The notes under the pieces are model-generated. The model was given only the letters and a program-made list of their open reading frames with translations, had not been told where the DNA came from and did not search any database. From NCBI RefSeq assembly GCF_005298075.1, contig NZ_SZZH01000008.1, forward strand, positions 62,001 to 126,000: a DNA stretch of 64,000 nt, in the 5' to 3' direction. Position numbers and translations under genes: made by a program. Below, piece by piece: positions 8,918 through 20,348 of the stretch (position 1 is the first letter of the stretch; each line of letters starts with the position of its first letter). The DNA is from Nakamurella flava (GTDB lineage: Bacteria; Actinomycetota; Actinomycetes; Mycobacteriales; Nakamurellaceae).

Positions 8918-9006
8918 GAACACCTCACAGACGACGAAACACCTCAGCGCGGGACCACGCGATCGTCCCGCACCGCCCGCCACCCCCAGGCAGGCGGGGG
9001 CCGGCA

Positions 9007-10080
9007 TCAGCCCGGGGCGAGCGGTAGGGACGACGACCCGACTCCGATCAGACTGCCGGTCAGCACCGGCGACCCCGCGGCGCCGTCCGCACCGTCCGGA
9101 ACATCGGTGGTCAGGTAGCAGGTGATGTCCAGGCTCCGGTGGCCACGCTGCAGCCGGGCGTCCAGGGCCTCCGGTCCGACGCGCGACCGGACACCGACGG
9201 CCGCCAGGTCGGCGACCGTCCGACCGGTCATGGCCGCGGCCACCCGGTCACACGACGTCCGGATGTCCGTCGAGGACGTGACGAGCGGACCGGTCCGGCC
9301 GGTGGCCAGCATCTCCGAGCGGTGCGGCACGCCGCAGCTGACGAAGTCCATCCCGGCCGACACTCCCGCCCCCGTCCAGCACAGCCCGTACGGCAGGGGC
9401 AACGGTCCGTCGGAGATCGCGGCCGCCACCCGCCCCGAGTAGTACGACGCCGAGAGGCTCGGGGTCACCGCGCAGGCCAGCCAGTCCCGACCAGCCGCAC
9501 GCTGCAACGGCCCCGGCTGCAACCAGCGGAACCCCAGGCCGATGGCCGGGACCCAGTGGACCGCCGCCTGGTCCGCCGGGGAGGTGGCCGGATCGGCCGA
9601 TCCCGGGTCGGTGAACAGGTCGGGGTGGGTCCGGGTCAGCCGGTCGACCCCGACGTAGGTGGCGGCCGCGGACCGGCAGTCCAGCACCGGCGCGGACCCG
9701 GCCGGCCACGGGGTTCCCGGCGCCGTCGACGGCGGGTCGGCCCGGCGGACGACCAGGACGACCTCCCCGGCCACCGCGCCGTCACAGGCGCCGAGCACCA
9801 CCGCGCCCCGGTCGACGTTCGGGGCGACCCCGTCCCCACTGCCGGTCGCGGCCCGGCCGGCGGACAGCGGCACGGTGACCGCGTCGGCCGGTCCGTCACC
9901 GCCCCGGGGGACCGTGCCCCACAGGCAGGACCCGACCCGCGGCACCCCGGGCAGATCGCCCGGAACTCCGCGACCGGCGATGCGCGGCCCGCTCAGGGCA
10001 GCCGGGAGTGCGGTGGCGACGACCATCGTCACCAGCAGCACCAGCGCGCCCACGACGCGGCCGGTGAGCCGCGGGCTCAT
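9007..10080 (-). CDS. Secreted/anchored Septum_form-like protein, copy 2
   Basis: The 357-residue protein has a membrane anchor at residues 7-30 and an extracytoplasmic domain with the same Cys order as the gene at 7563 (GSCLW, GACDGAVAGEV, LDCRSAAATYVG, WLACAV, CWTG, CGVPHRSEML, SCDRVAAAM, ITCYL), so the two are paralogues. The ATG at 10080 overlaps by one base the TGA of the upstream WYL regulator, indicating translational coupling. The role is unknown; a cell-envelope or septation-linked role is only inferred from the family name. Confidence 0.72.
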   Translation of the reverse strand: MSPRLTGRVVGALVLLVTMVVATALPAALSGPRIAGRGVPGDLPGVPRVGSCLWGTVPRGGDGPADAVTVPLSAGRAATGSGDGVAPNVDRGAVVLGACDGAVAGEVVLVVRRADPPSTAPGTPWPAGSAPVLDCRSAAATYVGVDRLTRTHPDLFTDPGSADPATSPADQAAVHWVPAIGLGFRWLQPGPLQRAAGRDWLACAVTPSLSASYYSGRVAAAISDGPLPLPYGLCWTGAGVSAGMDFVSCGVPHRSEMLATGRTGPLVTSSTDIRTSCDRVAAAMTGRTVADLAAVGVRSRVGPEALDARLQRGHRSLDITCYLTTDVPDGADGAAGSPVLTGSLIGVGSSSLPLAPG

Positions 10081-11141
10081 CACCCCACGGTAGGCCGATC
10101 CGCGGAATCCGGTCCGGACCGCCCGGGTGATGGCGATGCGGGCGGTTCGGCGCCCGGCCCCTGATAGCGCCGGGCGGCTGTCGCCGCCGTCATCGCCGCC
10201 CGCGCACGCAGATCCGCCGGCCCGGTGATCTCGACGTCGTCGGCCAGCCCGAGGCACACCCCGATGACGGCCCGGGCCAGCCGGAAGTCGCCGCTCAGCT
10301 CGACCGTCCCCGTGTCGTCCGCTGGGCCCTCTCGGTGCCGGACCCTCAGTTCCCCGGCGGCGAGCAACGGTTGCAGCGCCGTCCGGACGGTCGCCTCGGC
10401 CGACGCCCGCACCCGCAGGTGCACCGTGGCCGCCGGTCCCGGCGACGACTCGAAACGGTGCCGCAGCTCGTCCCAGACGGCGACCAGCCGAGCGTCGGGC
10501 GGTAGCCGGGCCGGCTCGTCGAGGACCTGCAGCCGACGGACGCGGGCCAGCCGCCAGGTCCGGGGCTCACCGCGGTGGTAGCCGACCAGGTACCAGCGGT
10601 TGCCGTTCTCGACCAGGCCGAGCGGATCGACCATGCGGGTCACCGGCTCGTCGTCGCGCGGGGAGCGGTAGGCCAGCCGCACCCGGCGACGCTCGGTGGC
10701 TGCGCGCCGCAACGCGGGGAGGTGGGTGATGTCGTCCGGTTCGGCGAACCAGCGTCGTCGGTCGACGTGCACCACGTCGCGGAGCCGCCCGGCCGGTGCG
10801 GCCAGCCGGTCCGGCGCGCTCGCGGCCAGCTTGTGCAGGGCCGACCGCACCTCACGCGACAGACCGAGATCGCCGAAGGTGTCCAGGCCCAGGTAGGCGA
10901 ACAACACCTGTGCCTCGGTGTCGGCGAGCCCGGTGACGTCGGCCCGGAAGCCGGGCAGCAGCGCGAACCCGCCGTGCCGACCCCGTTCGGCGTACACCGG
11001 GACGCCGGCGGACGACAGCGCTTCCACGTCGCGCAGCACCGTCCGCTCCGACACCTCCAGGCGGCCGGCCAGCTCGGCCGCGGTCAGCCGGGCGTGGGTG
11101 CGCAGCAGCAGCATGATCGTCAGCAACCGGTCCGCGCGCAC
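10080..11141 (-). CDS. WYL-domain transcriptional regulator (YafY type)
   Basis: This 353-residue regulator has an N-terminal DeoR/HTH_11-type winged helix (LTIMLLLRTHARLTAAELAGRLEVSERTVLRD, residues 7-60), a central WYL domain (about 135-225, including NRWYLVGYHRG) and a C-terminal WCX extension. WYL regulators sense small ligands or DNA damage products. The GTG start is at 11141; a perfect 12-base inverted repeat lies directly upstream in the divergent promoter region shared with the gene at 11240, so it probably controls itself and that gene. The stop overlaps the next gene's ATG. Confidence 0.9.
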   Translation of the reverse strand: MRADRLLTIMLLLRTHARLTAAELAGRLEVSERTVLRDVEALSSAGVPVYAERGRHGGFALLPGFRADVTGLADTEAQVLFAYLGLDTFGDLGLSREVRSALHKLAASAPDRLAAPAGRLRDVVHVDRRRWFAEPDDITHLPALRRAATERRRVRLAYRSPRDDEPVTRMVDPLGLVENGNRWYLVGYHRGEPRTWRLARVRRLQVLDEPARLPPDARLVAVWDELRHRFESSPGPAATVHLRVRASAEATVRTALQPLLAAGELRVRHREGPADDTGTVELSGDFRLARAVIGVCLGLADDVEITGPADLRARAAMTAATAARRYQGPGAEPPASPSPGRSGPDSADRPTVG

Positions 11142-11158
11142 CCGGGAAGTATGCGATC

Positions 11159-11185
11159 AATACCTGACACAAGGTGTCAGGTATT
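11159..11185. promoter_or_regulatory. Perfect inverted-repeat operator between WYL regulator and mycothiol-type gene
   Basis: AATACCTGACAC and its exact reverse complement flank the spacer AAG, a 12-base-arm palindrome 18 bases before the WYL gene's GTG and 54 bases before the divergent ATG at 11240. Its AT content and perfection contrast with the surrounding GC-rich sequence. The WYL protein is the obvious candidate binder; this is inference from position. Confidence 0.72.
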
Positions 11186-11239
11186 GCGGACAGGGTGGCG
11201 GCATCGCCCAGAGCGGGCGAGACGAAGGAGACCGCGATC

Positions 11240-11833
11240 ATGACCAGCCCCGCCCCCACCGATCCCCGTCCGGCCCTGCAGCGCGCCATCGAGATCGCCG
11301 ACGCCGTACAGGGCACCGTCGGACCGGACCATCTCGACCGCCCCACCCCGTGCGCCGAGTTCGACGTCCGCACCCTGCGCGGCCACCTGCTCACCGTCAT
11401 CCGGCGGGTCGCCATCGTCCTGTCCGGCGGCCGGTTCGACGCCGTCCCGCACGTCACCGTCGTCGCCGACGAGGACTACGACCGGCAGTGGGCGACCGGC
11501 CGGGAGGAGCTGCTCGCCGTACTCCCCGGAGTCGACCTCGGTCGGACGGTCATCGCGCCGTTCGGCACCGTGCCGGCCGGTGCGGCCATCGGCAGCTACA
11601 TCGGCGAGTTCCTCGTGCACAGCTGGGATCTCGTCGCGGTCACCGGTCGCGTCGACCTGCTCGACCAGGAGCTCGCCGCCGCCGTCCTGGATGTCGCGCG
11701 GCAGCGCATCCCCGCCGAGGGGCGCGAGAACATCCCGTTCGGGCCGGTCGTCGACGTGCCCGTCGACGCCCCGGCCACCGACCGGCTAGCCGCCTGGATG
11801 GGGCACGACCCGGCCTGGGCGGCGCGGGTGTGA
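11240..11833 (+). CDS. TIGR03086-type mycothiol-dependent DinB-like protein
   Basis: A 197-residue protein of the DinB/mycothiol maleylpyruvate isomerase fold: early LDRPTPCAEFDVRTLRGHLLTVI and later IGEFLVHSWDLVAVTGR, where His residues form the metal site of the family. Such proteins act in mycothiol-linked detoxification or isomerisation; the substrate here is unknown. The ATG at 11240 has a GAAGGAG site 8 bases upstream. It is divergent from the WYL regulator with the palindrome between them, suggesting substrate-induced expression. Confidence 0.83.
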   Translation: MTSPAPTDPRPALQRAIEIADAVQGTVGPDHLDRPTPCAEFDVRTLRGHLLTVIRRVAIVLSGGRFDAVPHVTVVADEDYDRQWATGREELLAVLPGVDLGRTVIAPFGTVPAGAAIGSYIGEFLVHSWDLVAVTGRVDLLDQELAAAVLDVARQRIPAEGRENIPFGPVVDVPVDAPATDRLAAWMGHDPAWAARV

Positions 11834-11843
11834 GCCCACACCG

Positions 11844-11880
11844 AGGGGGGTTCTTCCCGCTCAGCGAGCAGAACCCCCCT
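11844..11880. terminator. Bidirectional terminator between convergent genes
   Basis: AGGGGGGTTCT (11844-11854) pairs perfectly with AGAACCCCCCT (11870-11880) across a 15-base loop. It lies between the stops of the DinB-like gene and gcvP, as expected for a shared terminator, although the T tract is short. Confidence 0.7.
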
Positions 11881-11895
11881 TGGCAGCCGGGAAGC

Positions 11896-14775
<2,880 letters not shown>

Positions 14776-14901
14776 GGGACCTCCCGAGGGACCGACGGAC
14801 GGGGGCGGTGCCACCGGGACGCGGGCGCCCCGGCGTGGGACGTCGGACCGCCGCCGCTCGCCGTGCCGATCGTCGGCATGGTCGGTCGAGGTGACCCGAG
14901 T

Positions 14902-15032
14902 CCTCCCCCTCTGTCATCGGTGCCTGAGAGCTTCCGCCGGCGGACCGGCTTGCCCCTTCGGCGGGACCGGCTGCTGAACAGCGAGCGCGGTCCTCTTTCC
15001 AGAGGTGTCTGTCCCCCACGGTTCGGTGGCCT
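14902..15032 (-). ncRNA. Glycine riboswitch upstream of gcvP
   Basis: On the minus strand the leader contains the conserved glycine-aptamer blocks in order: GGGGGACAGA near the 5' side, GCCGAAGGGGCAAGCC, then GAAGCTCTCAGGCACC and GACAGAGGGGGAGG. These match the known type-II aptamer core; a second complete aptamer is not evident, so it looks like a single aptamer plus a partial 5' element. Glycine binding would raise gcvP expression. Between it and gcvP (14776-14901), and on its far side (15033-15232), I see no gene. Confidence 0.9.
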
Positions 15033-15232
15033 GTGAGTGTGGCGGGGAGGGCTTGCTCCTTCGGCGTCGTCCCGCACCGGCCGGGGCCGGGTCGGTCCGA
15101 GCTCTCCCGTGGAGGGTCGTCGACACACCGATGCTACAGGCCGGACCTGCGGCGTTGCCGGTCCATCGGGCGCGAGGTGGCCGTTCTCACGGGTCCGGCG
15201 CCCCGGTCGGTCGGGTCAACCGGACATGCCGG

Positions 15233-16639
15233 TCAGACCCGCTCGGCCACCCGTACGGATGGGACGGAGACCGCCGCCGGGCCGGCCCCCGCCGGGCCCG
15301 CCCACAGCGACCGGACGGCGGGACGGACGGCCAACCCGGCCCCCCGCAGCGCCAGCAGCCCGGCGATGAGCGTGGCGACCAGGCAGATGGCCCCGGAGAT
15401 GATCAGCGCGATCGGGGCGCCCCAGCTCTCGGTGATCCAGCCGACGACCAGCGAGCCGATCGGGGTGCCGCCCATGAAGACCAGCATGTACAGGCTCATC
15501 ACCCGACCCCGCAGCTCCGGGTCGCTGGCCAGCTGCACGGTGGAGTTGCCCAGCGTGTTGAACGTGACCGACACGAACCCGACGACCACCAGCAGGGCGA
15601 CGAACGGCCAGAACCAGGGGGTGAGGCCGAGCACCACGAGAGCCAGCCCGACAGCGGCGGCCACCCCGAACAACAGGGCCAACCGGGCGGTCGACCGGCG
15701 GGCGGCCATCAGCGCACCCGCCACCGACCCGACCGCGATGGCGGTGTTGAGCAGGCCGTAGAGATCGGCCCCGGAGACGAACACGTCCTTGGTGTAGGCG
15801 GACAGGATGATCGCGAAGTTGTAGCCGAACGTCCCGATGAAGAACACCAGCACCACCGGCCAGAGCAGCGCCGGGGTCCGCCGGACGTACCGCAGGCCCT
15901 CCCGCAGCTGACCCTTGGCCCGGCTGACCAGCGGCGACGGCAGCAGCTCGGCCGGTCGCATCATGGCCAGCGCGGTGAGGACGGCGACGTAGCTGATCGC
16001 GTTGAGCACGAACGCCGAGCCGATGCCGACCGCACTGATCAGCACGCCGGCGACGGCCGGGCCGAGCATCCGAGCCAGCTGGAAGTTGCCGGAATTCAGG
16101 CTGACCGCGTTGCGGACCAGCTCGTGCGGGACCATCTCGTTGACGAACGTCTGCCGCGCCGGGTTGTCGACCACGGTGGCCAGCCCGAGACCGGCGGCGA
16201 TGACGTAGACGTGCCAGACCTGCACGGCTCCGGTCACCGTCAGCACCGCCAGTGCGGCAGCGAGCAGCAGCATGGCGCTCTGGGTGATGAGCAGCAGCCG
16301 GCGCTTGGGGTAGCGGTCGGCCAGCAGACCGCCCCACAGGCCGAACAACAGCATCGGCAGGAACTGCAGGGCGGTGGTGATACCGACGGCCAGCGGCGAG
16401 TTGGTCAGCGACAGGACAAGCCAGTCCTGCGCGATGCGCTGCATCCAGGTGCCGGTGTTCGAGACGACCTGGCCGGTGAAGAACAGCCGGTAGTTCCGGA
16501 TGTGCAGGGCGGCGAACGTGCGGGGGCGCTCGGCGGGTCCGGTCGGCCCCGGAGCGCCGCGGTCCGGGTCGTCGGGGTCACGGTGGAGGTGCAGGAAGGG
16601 CGCGTGCGAGTTCACGTGCAGGTGGGACAGGACAGTCAC
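15233..16639 (-). CDS. Major facilitator transporter (MFS_3 / EntS-like exporter)
   Basis: A 468-residue transporter with twelve predicted spans. The core begins FAALHIRNYRLFFTGQVVSNTGTWMQRIAQDWLVLSLT, typical of the MFS_3/EntS exporter group, and has the loop motif GLLADRYPKRR. The GTG at 16639 overlaps by 4 bases (GTGA) the stop of the MarR gene just upstream, so the two form one translational unit; the regulator probably senses the exported compound. The residues before ERPRTFAALH are His- and Asp-rich (HLHVNSHAPFLHLHRD) and may be a cytosolic metal-binding tail. The substrate is unknown. Confidence 0.88.
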   Translation of the reverse strand: MTVLSHLHVNSHAPFLHLHRDPDDPDRGAPGPTGPAERPRTFAALHIRNYRLFFTGQVVSNTGTWMQRIAQDWLVLSLTNSPLAVGITTALQFLPMLLFGLWGGLLADRYPKRRLLLITQSAMLLLAAALAVLTVTGAVQVWHVYVIAAGLGLATVVDNPARQTFVNEMVPHELVRNAVSLNSGNFQLARMLGPAVAGVLISAVGIGSAFVLNAISYVAVLTALAMMRPAELLPSPLVSRAKGQLREGLRYVRRTPALLWPVVLVFFIGTFGYNFAIILSAYTKDVFVSGADLYGLLNTAIAVGSVAGALMAARRSTARLALLFGVAAAVGLALVVLGLTPWFWPFVALLVVVGFVSVTFNTLGNSTVQLASDPELRGRVMSLYMLVFMGGTPIGSLVVGWITESWGAPIALIISGAICLVATLIAGLLALRGAGLAVRPAVRSLWAGPAGAGPAAVSVPSVRVAERV

Positions 16640-17130
16640 GGCAGTTCCGCCAATCGGGCGAGTGCGCCGGCGGCGGCGGTCAGCGCGGCCTGGTCGGCGG
16701 CGTCGAGCTGGTCGAACTGTCCGGCCAGCCACCGGGTGCGGACCTCGCGGGTCCGTTCGAGGAAGGCCAGGCCTTCGGGGGTGAGGCTGACCAGCACCCG
16801 CCGTCCGTCGTGCGGGTGGGGTTCCCGGCGGACGAGGTCGAGCTGGGCGAGGCGCTCCAGGATCGCCGTCATCGACGGCGGACGCAGATGCTCGGCGCGG
16901 GCCAGATCGGACGGGGTCACCGGTGCGCACCGCCGGATCCGGGCGAGGACGGCCACCTCGGTCGACGACACCTCGGCATCCACACCTCCGGTGGCCGCCG
17001 CTTGCGCGCCGACCTGGTGGCGCAGCCGCCGCGACAGCACCAGGACGGCCGCCCGCAGCGTGCCGACGGTGCCCAGGGACGGATCCTCGGCGGTCGGCGG
17101 GGCCGGGGCGAGCGGCGCGATAGTGGTCAT
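16636..17130 (-). CDS. MarR family transcriptional regulator
   Basis: The 164-residue protein has a MarR winged helix: VSSTEVAVLARIRR, then the recognition region VTPSDLARAEHLRPPSMTAILERLAQLDLVRR and the wing HDGRRVLVSLTPEG. It is the first gene of a pair with the MFS exporter (4-base overlap), a common drug-efflux arrangement. A TAAACT -10 (17137-17142) sits 6 bases before the ATG, so the transcript is probably leaderless, with repeated half-sites around it for autoregulation. Confidence 0.92.
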   Translation of the reverse strand: MTTIAPLAPAPPTAEDPSLGTVGTLRAAVLVLSRRLRHQVGAQAAATGGVDAEVSSTEVAVLARIRRCAPVTPSDLARAEHLRPPSMTAILERLAQLDLVRREPHPHDGRRVLVSLTPEGLAFLERTREVRTRWLAGQFDQLDAADQAALTAAAGALARLAELP

Positions 17131-17161
17131 GTCATTAGTTTACCAAATTACCTCGGCTAAC
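17131..17161 (-). promoter_or_regulatory. MarR promoter/operator region
   Basis: This AT-rich stretch holds the TAAACT -10 (17137-17142), a direct repeat TTACC-AAA-TTACC on the plus strand (17140-17153), and outer TTAG/CTAA half-sites. The GTTAG/CTAA words recur before the MFS gene at 42280. It is the likely binding site of the adjacent MarR protein. The 260 bases beyond it, to 17420, hold only the MerR-gene terminator. Confidence 0.5.
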
Positions 17162-17367
17162 GACAGCCGCGCAGGGTGGGTGGCCGGCCGCGCTGGTCAC
17201 GTCCGCCGACGCTGATGAAGGTGGCCGAAAGCGCCGAACACGCCACAGAAGTCGGCCATTGATCGGCGTCGACGAACTCCCCCGGCGTCGGACACGTCGA
17301 CCGGCGTCGCCGCATCCGGCGTCGCCGGTCCGGCAACCCGCCGGGAACGACCACGAAGAGACGACAA

Positions 17368-17399
17368 CACCCCGCCGGCGCCGAGGCGCGGACGGGGTG
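17368..17399 (-). terminator. Terminator after the MerR gene
   Basis: CACCCCG (17368-17374) pairs with CGGGGTG (17393-17399), with inner CGC/GCG pairing and a CGAG loop, just downstream of the MerR-family stop at 17421 on the minus strand. On that strand it is followed by TTGTCGTCTC, a weak T tract. Confidence 0.6.
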
Positions 17400-17420
17400 A
17401 GCGAAGGGAGAACCGGCGGA

Positions 17421-17966
17421 TCAGCCGGCGTTGCGGGCCTGGCGACGCTGGGACAGTTCGTCGGCCGCGGCCACCGGGACGACGAGGTCACCCTCGACCC
17501 GCTCGACCGGGAACTCGGCCAGCGTGCCGGTGATCTCGCGCATGGTGCCACCGACGGCGATCCCGAACACGCCCTGCCCGCCCTGCAGGAGGTCGACGAT
17601 CTCCTCGGGCGAGGTGCACTCGTAGACGGTGGTGCCGTCGGAGAACAGCGTCACCCCGGCCAGGTCGTCCACACCGCGGGCCCGCAGGTGCTCGACCGCG
17701 ACCCGGATGTTCTGTAACGAGACACCGGTGTCCAGCAGCCGCTTGACCACCTTGAGCACCAGGATGTCCTTGAACGAGTACAGCCGCTGGCTGCCCGACC
17801 CCTTGGCGCCCCGGACGGTGGGGACGACCAGATCGGTCCGCGCCCAGTAGTCCAACTGGCGGTAGGTGATGCCTGCCGCCTGGCAGGCCGTCGGCCCGCG
17901 GTAACCGGCCGACTCGTCGGGTAACGCGGCGTTCGGAAAGAGAGCGCCCTGCTCCTGGTCGGGCAT
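17421..17966 (-). CDS. MerR family regulator (Rv1830-like)
   Basis: A 181-residue MerR-type protein: the winged helix is GYRGPTACQAAGITYRQLDYWARTDLVVP (about 21-50), followed by SQRLYSFKDILVLKVVKRLLDTGVSLQNI and a C-terminal sensor-like domain without obvious metal-binding Cys residues. It takes the place of Rv1830 downstream of the bifunctional-nuclease gene, as in mycobacteria. The ATG at 17966 has an AGGGAG site 6 bases upstream; the longer frame is rejected. The mycobacterial homologue has been linked to growth and division control; the target here is unknown. Confidence 0.88.
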   Translation of the reverse strand: MPDQEQGALFPNAALPDESAGYRGPTACQAAGITYRQLDYWARTDLVVPTVRGAKGSGSQRLYSFKDILVLKVVKRLLDTGVSLQNIRVAVEHLRARGVDDLAGVTLFSDGTTVYECTSPEEIVDLLQGGQGVFGIAVGGTMREITGTLAEFPVERVEGDLVVPVAAADELSQRRQARNAG

Positions 17967-18204
17967 CGCCGCTCCCTTGTTCCGAGCCGGTCGTGCGCCG
18001 GCTACCGCTGACTGCTCGCGCCTGACCGTCCCCGATCGCGCGCGTCCCACATGCGAATCACATGGACGCAAGTTCCGGTCTGACGGTAAGCGGGGCCCGG
18101 GTGCGGGTCAACGTCTCGAACGGGCGTGTCCTGGCCGGAGCCGGACGGCCGCCGCGACAGCGGGTGACGGACCGGCCCGGTGTGCGGGCGCGGCGTGGCC
18201 GCGA

Positions 18205-18735
18205 TCAGGGCTTCTGACCGCCGAAGTCGTCCGGGGACACCGAGTCCAGGAACTCCCGGAACCGTTCGACCTCGTCCTCGGCGTCCCCCGGCTCCTCGGT
18301 GACGTCCTCGGCATCGGCGGTGGCCGCGGCGTCGGGCTCGTCCTCGGGCACGATGATGCCCGCCTCGGCCAGCACCTCCTCGGCCACGAAGACCGGGATC
18401 TCCACCCGCACGGCCAGCGCGACGGCGTCCGACGGCCGGGCCGAGACGGTGGTGCCGTCGTCGAAGGCCAGCTCGCCGAAGAAAGTGCCCTCGCGGAAGT
18501 CGACGACCCGCACCTGCACCAGCGACCGGCCGAGCGCCGTGATCACCTGGCCGAGCAGGTCGTGGGTGAGCGGGCGGGGCGGACGCACGCCCTGCTGGTG
18601 CATGGCGATCGCCGCCGCCTCCGCCGACCCGATGAGGATGGGCAGGCTGCGGGGACCGTTCACCTCGGTCAGCATCAGGATCGGCTGTTGGGTGGGCATC
18701 TCGACCCGGACCCCGACGATGCGCATCTCGATCAT
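18205..18735 (-). CDS. Bifunctional nuclease domain (DUF151) protein
   Basis: The 176-residue protein has the BFN/DUF151 domain at about residues 5-130 (RIVGVRVEMPTQQPILML, LPILIGSAEAAAIA, FFGELAFDDGTTVSARPSDAVALAVR). The acidic tail is rich in D and E. The fold is associated with nuclease activity in plants, but the bacterial role is uncertain. It is the Rv1829 equivalent, lying between ftsR and the MerR gene. The start may be ATG 18735 or the in-frame ATG 18726. The 238 bases from its stop to the next gene (17967-18204) are empty. Confidence 0.9.
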   Translation of the reverse strand: MIEMRIVGVRVEMPTQQPILMLTEVNGPRSLPILIGSAEAAAIAMHQQGVRPPRPLTHDLLGQVITALGRSLVQVRVVDFREGTFFGELAFDDGTTVSARPSDAVALAVRVEIPVFVAEEVLAEAGIIVPEDEPDAAATADAEDVTEEPGDAEDEVERFREFLDSVSPDDFGGQKP

Positions 18736-18807
18736 GTCGGTGTGCCTTTCTCCCTCACCCTGGAAAGCTACACGTCCCGCGGCCCACGCCGGCGGGCGCC
18801 AAGATCG

Positions 18808-19542
18808 TCAGGGACCGAGATCCCGCGCCAGACCGGACTTCACGAGCAGCGCGTGCAGACGCAGGATCGTCGCGGCCAGCCGGTGCGCCTCCGCGGCGGC
18901 CCGCTCCCGGGCGTCGGGGTCACGCTGCCGCGCCTGTGGGCCGACCAGCTGCCGGATGGTGTCGACCTCACGGTCGGCGGCCGTCCGGAAGGAGCGCAGG
19001 TGCCGGGCCTCCAGCCCCGCGGCGATGAGCTCGGCGGCGATCCGGGCGGTCAGCACGGCGTCGGCGTCGAACCAGCCCCCCGGGCCGGCCTTGACGAGCC
19101 CGAAGTGCTCCAGCTCGGCCAGGGCGGTGGCGTCCAGCCCGCTGGTGGTCAACAGATCCGACCGGTCGACCCGCACCGGAGCGGTACCCCGGGTCACGAC
19201 GAAGTCGTCGGGCGCCGGGCCGTCGGTCGCCAGGACGGCGGCCATCGGCATCCGCGGCGCCGGCAGCTGGGGTTCCTCGCCGCGGTCCAGGGCCTCGAGC
19301 TCGTCCCGGATGACCTTCAACGGCAGGTACCGGTCCCGCTGGGCCGACATCACGAAGCGCAGGCGCTCGACATCGCGTTCGCTGTACTCGCGGTAGCCCG
19401 ACGGCTTGCGGTGCGGGGTGACCAGACCCTCGGTCTCCCAGTACCGGATCTTGGACAGGGTGACGTCCGGGAAATCGGCCTGCAGGCGGGTCAGCACGGC
19501 CCCGATCGACAGACGGGGCTCCCGTGGCGTGCCGTTGGCCAT
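18808..19542 (-). CDS. ftsR: MerR-type cell-division regulator FtsR
   Basis: This 244-residue protein matches Rv1828/FtsR, an ftsZ activator in Corynebacterium. LSIGAVLTRLQADFPDVTLSKIRYWETEGLVTPHRKPSGYREY forms the winged helix near residues 11-53, and a long C-terminal helical region carries SFRTAADREVDTIRQLVGP. I use the ATG at 19542, which leaves 10-12 residues before the domain, as in relatives. A longer frame from ATG 19677 overlaps the garA stop by 4 bases (ATGA) and cannot be excluded; its extra 45 residues are low-complexity. Confidence 0.88.
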   Translation of the reverse strand: MANGTPREPRLSIGAVLTRLQADFPDVTLSKIRYWETEGLVTPHRKPSGYREYSERDVERLRFVMSAQRDRYLPLKVIRDELEALDRGEEPQLPAPRMPMAAVLATDGPAPDDFVVTRGTAPVRVDRSDLLTTSGLDATALAELEHFGLVKAGPGGWFDADAVLTARIAAELIAAGLEARHLRSFRTAADREVDTIRQLVGPQARQRDPDARERAAAEAHRLAATILRLHALLVKSGLARDLGP

Positions 19543-19673
19543 GGCTGTGGTTCCCGGTGGATCGTTCGGCGGAGACAGGCGCGGTCCACCGGCGGAGTCG
19601 GCCGAGCGCAGGGGACGGGTCGTCGCCGTGCGCCGGACCGCCCCCGTCGAACCGTTCGGCAGACCCGCCGCCG

Positions 19674-20147
19674 TCATGAGTCGGTGGCGCCGGCGGCCTG
19701 GTCCCCGGACAGGAAGACCAACCGGAACTTGCCGATCTGGACCTCGTCACCGTTGGTCAGCGGCGACACCTCGACCGGCTCGCGGTTGACGTAGGTGCCG
19801 TTCAGCGAGCCGATGTCGGCGACCTCGAACCCGTCGCTGCCGCGCCGGAACTCGGCGTGCCGACGGGACACCGTGACGTCGTCCAGGAAGATGTCGCTCT
19901 CCGGGTGCCGGCCGGCCGTGGTCTTGTCCCGGTCGAGGACGAAACGGGAGCCGGCGTTCGGGCCCCGCTTGACGACCAGCAGGGCCGCCCCGGCGGACAG
20001 ATCGCCCACACCCTCGCCGATGACGTCGGTGCCGGCGTCGGCCTGGTCAACCCCGGGGTCGGCCGGGGTCTCGGTGGTGTTGAACAACCCACCCGCGAAG
20101 ATCGACGTCGAGTCGGATGCTCCGGAACCGCGCTCGCTCTGTGTCAC
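19674..20147 (-). CDS. garA: FHA-domain signalling protein GarA
   Basis: GarA is a phospho-dependent switch of the TCA cycle and glutamate metabolism, controlled by Ser/Thr kinases PknB/PknG. The 157-residue protein has the FHA domain at about residues 55-148 with GRHPESDIFLDDVTVSRRHAEF and SLNGTYVNREPV, almost identical to mycobacterial GarA. The N-terminal segment SDSTSIFAGGLF resembles the ETTSVF phosphorylation site, so the Thr of STSIF is the likely phosphoacceptor. The GTG start at 20147 has a GGGAG site 6 bases away. It lies next to gcvH, as in mycobacteria. Confidence 0.96.
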   Translation of the reverse strand: MTQSERGSGASDSTSIFAGGLFNTTETPADPGVDQADAGTDVIGEGVGDLSAGAALLVVKRGPNAGSRFVLDRDKTTAGRHPESDIFLDDVTVSRRHAEFRRGSDGFEVADIGSLNGTYVNREPVEVSPLTNGDEVQIGKFRLVFLSGDQAAGATDS

Positions 20148-20348
20148 CGAAACTCCCTCATCCGTAACCCACTACCTGTCATCGCCATCGTCGAGCGCAC
20201 GGGTCGACCCCCGGCGAATCCACCACCCAGCGTCGACGAGTCGTCGCTCGTGGGAACGACCGTACCGTGCCCGCGCCCGCCGCCGCAGGCCCGGGCGACC
20301 CGGGTCGAACGGGACCGACCGCACCCACCGGGCCGACGAGGCGCCCGG

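Noticed and set aside
15005-17215. 736-codon plus-strand open frame
   Set aside because: Antisense to the MFS and MarR genes; composition full of GDRQH with no family features.
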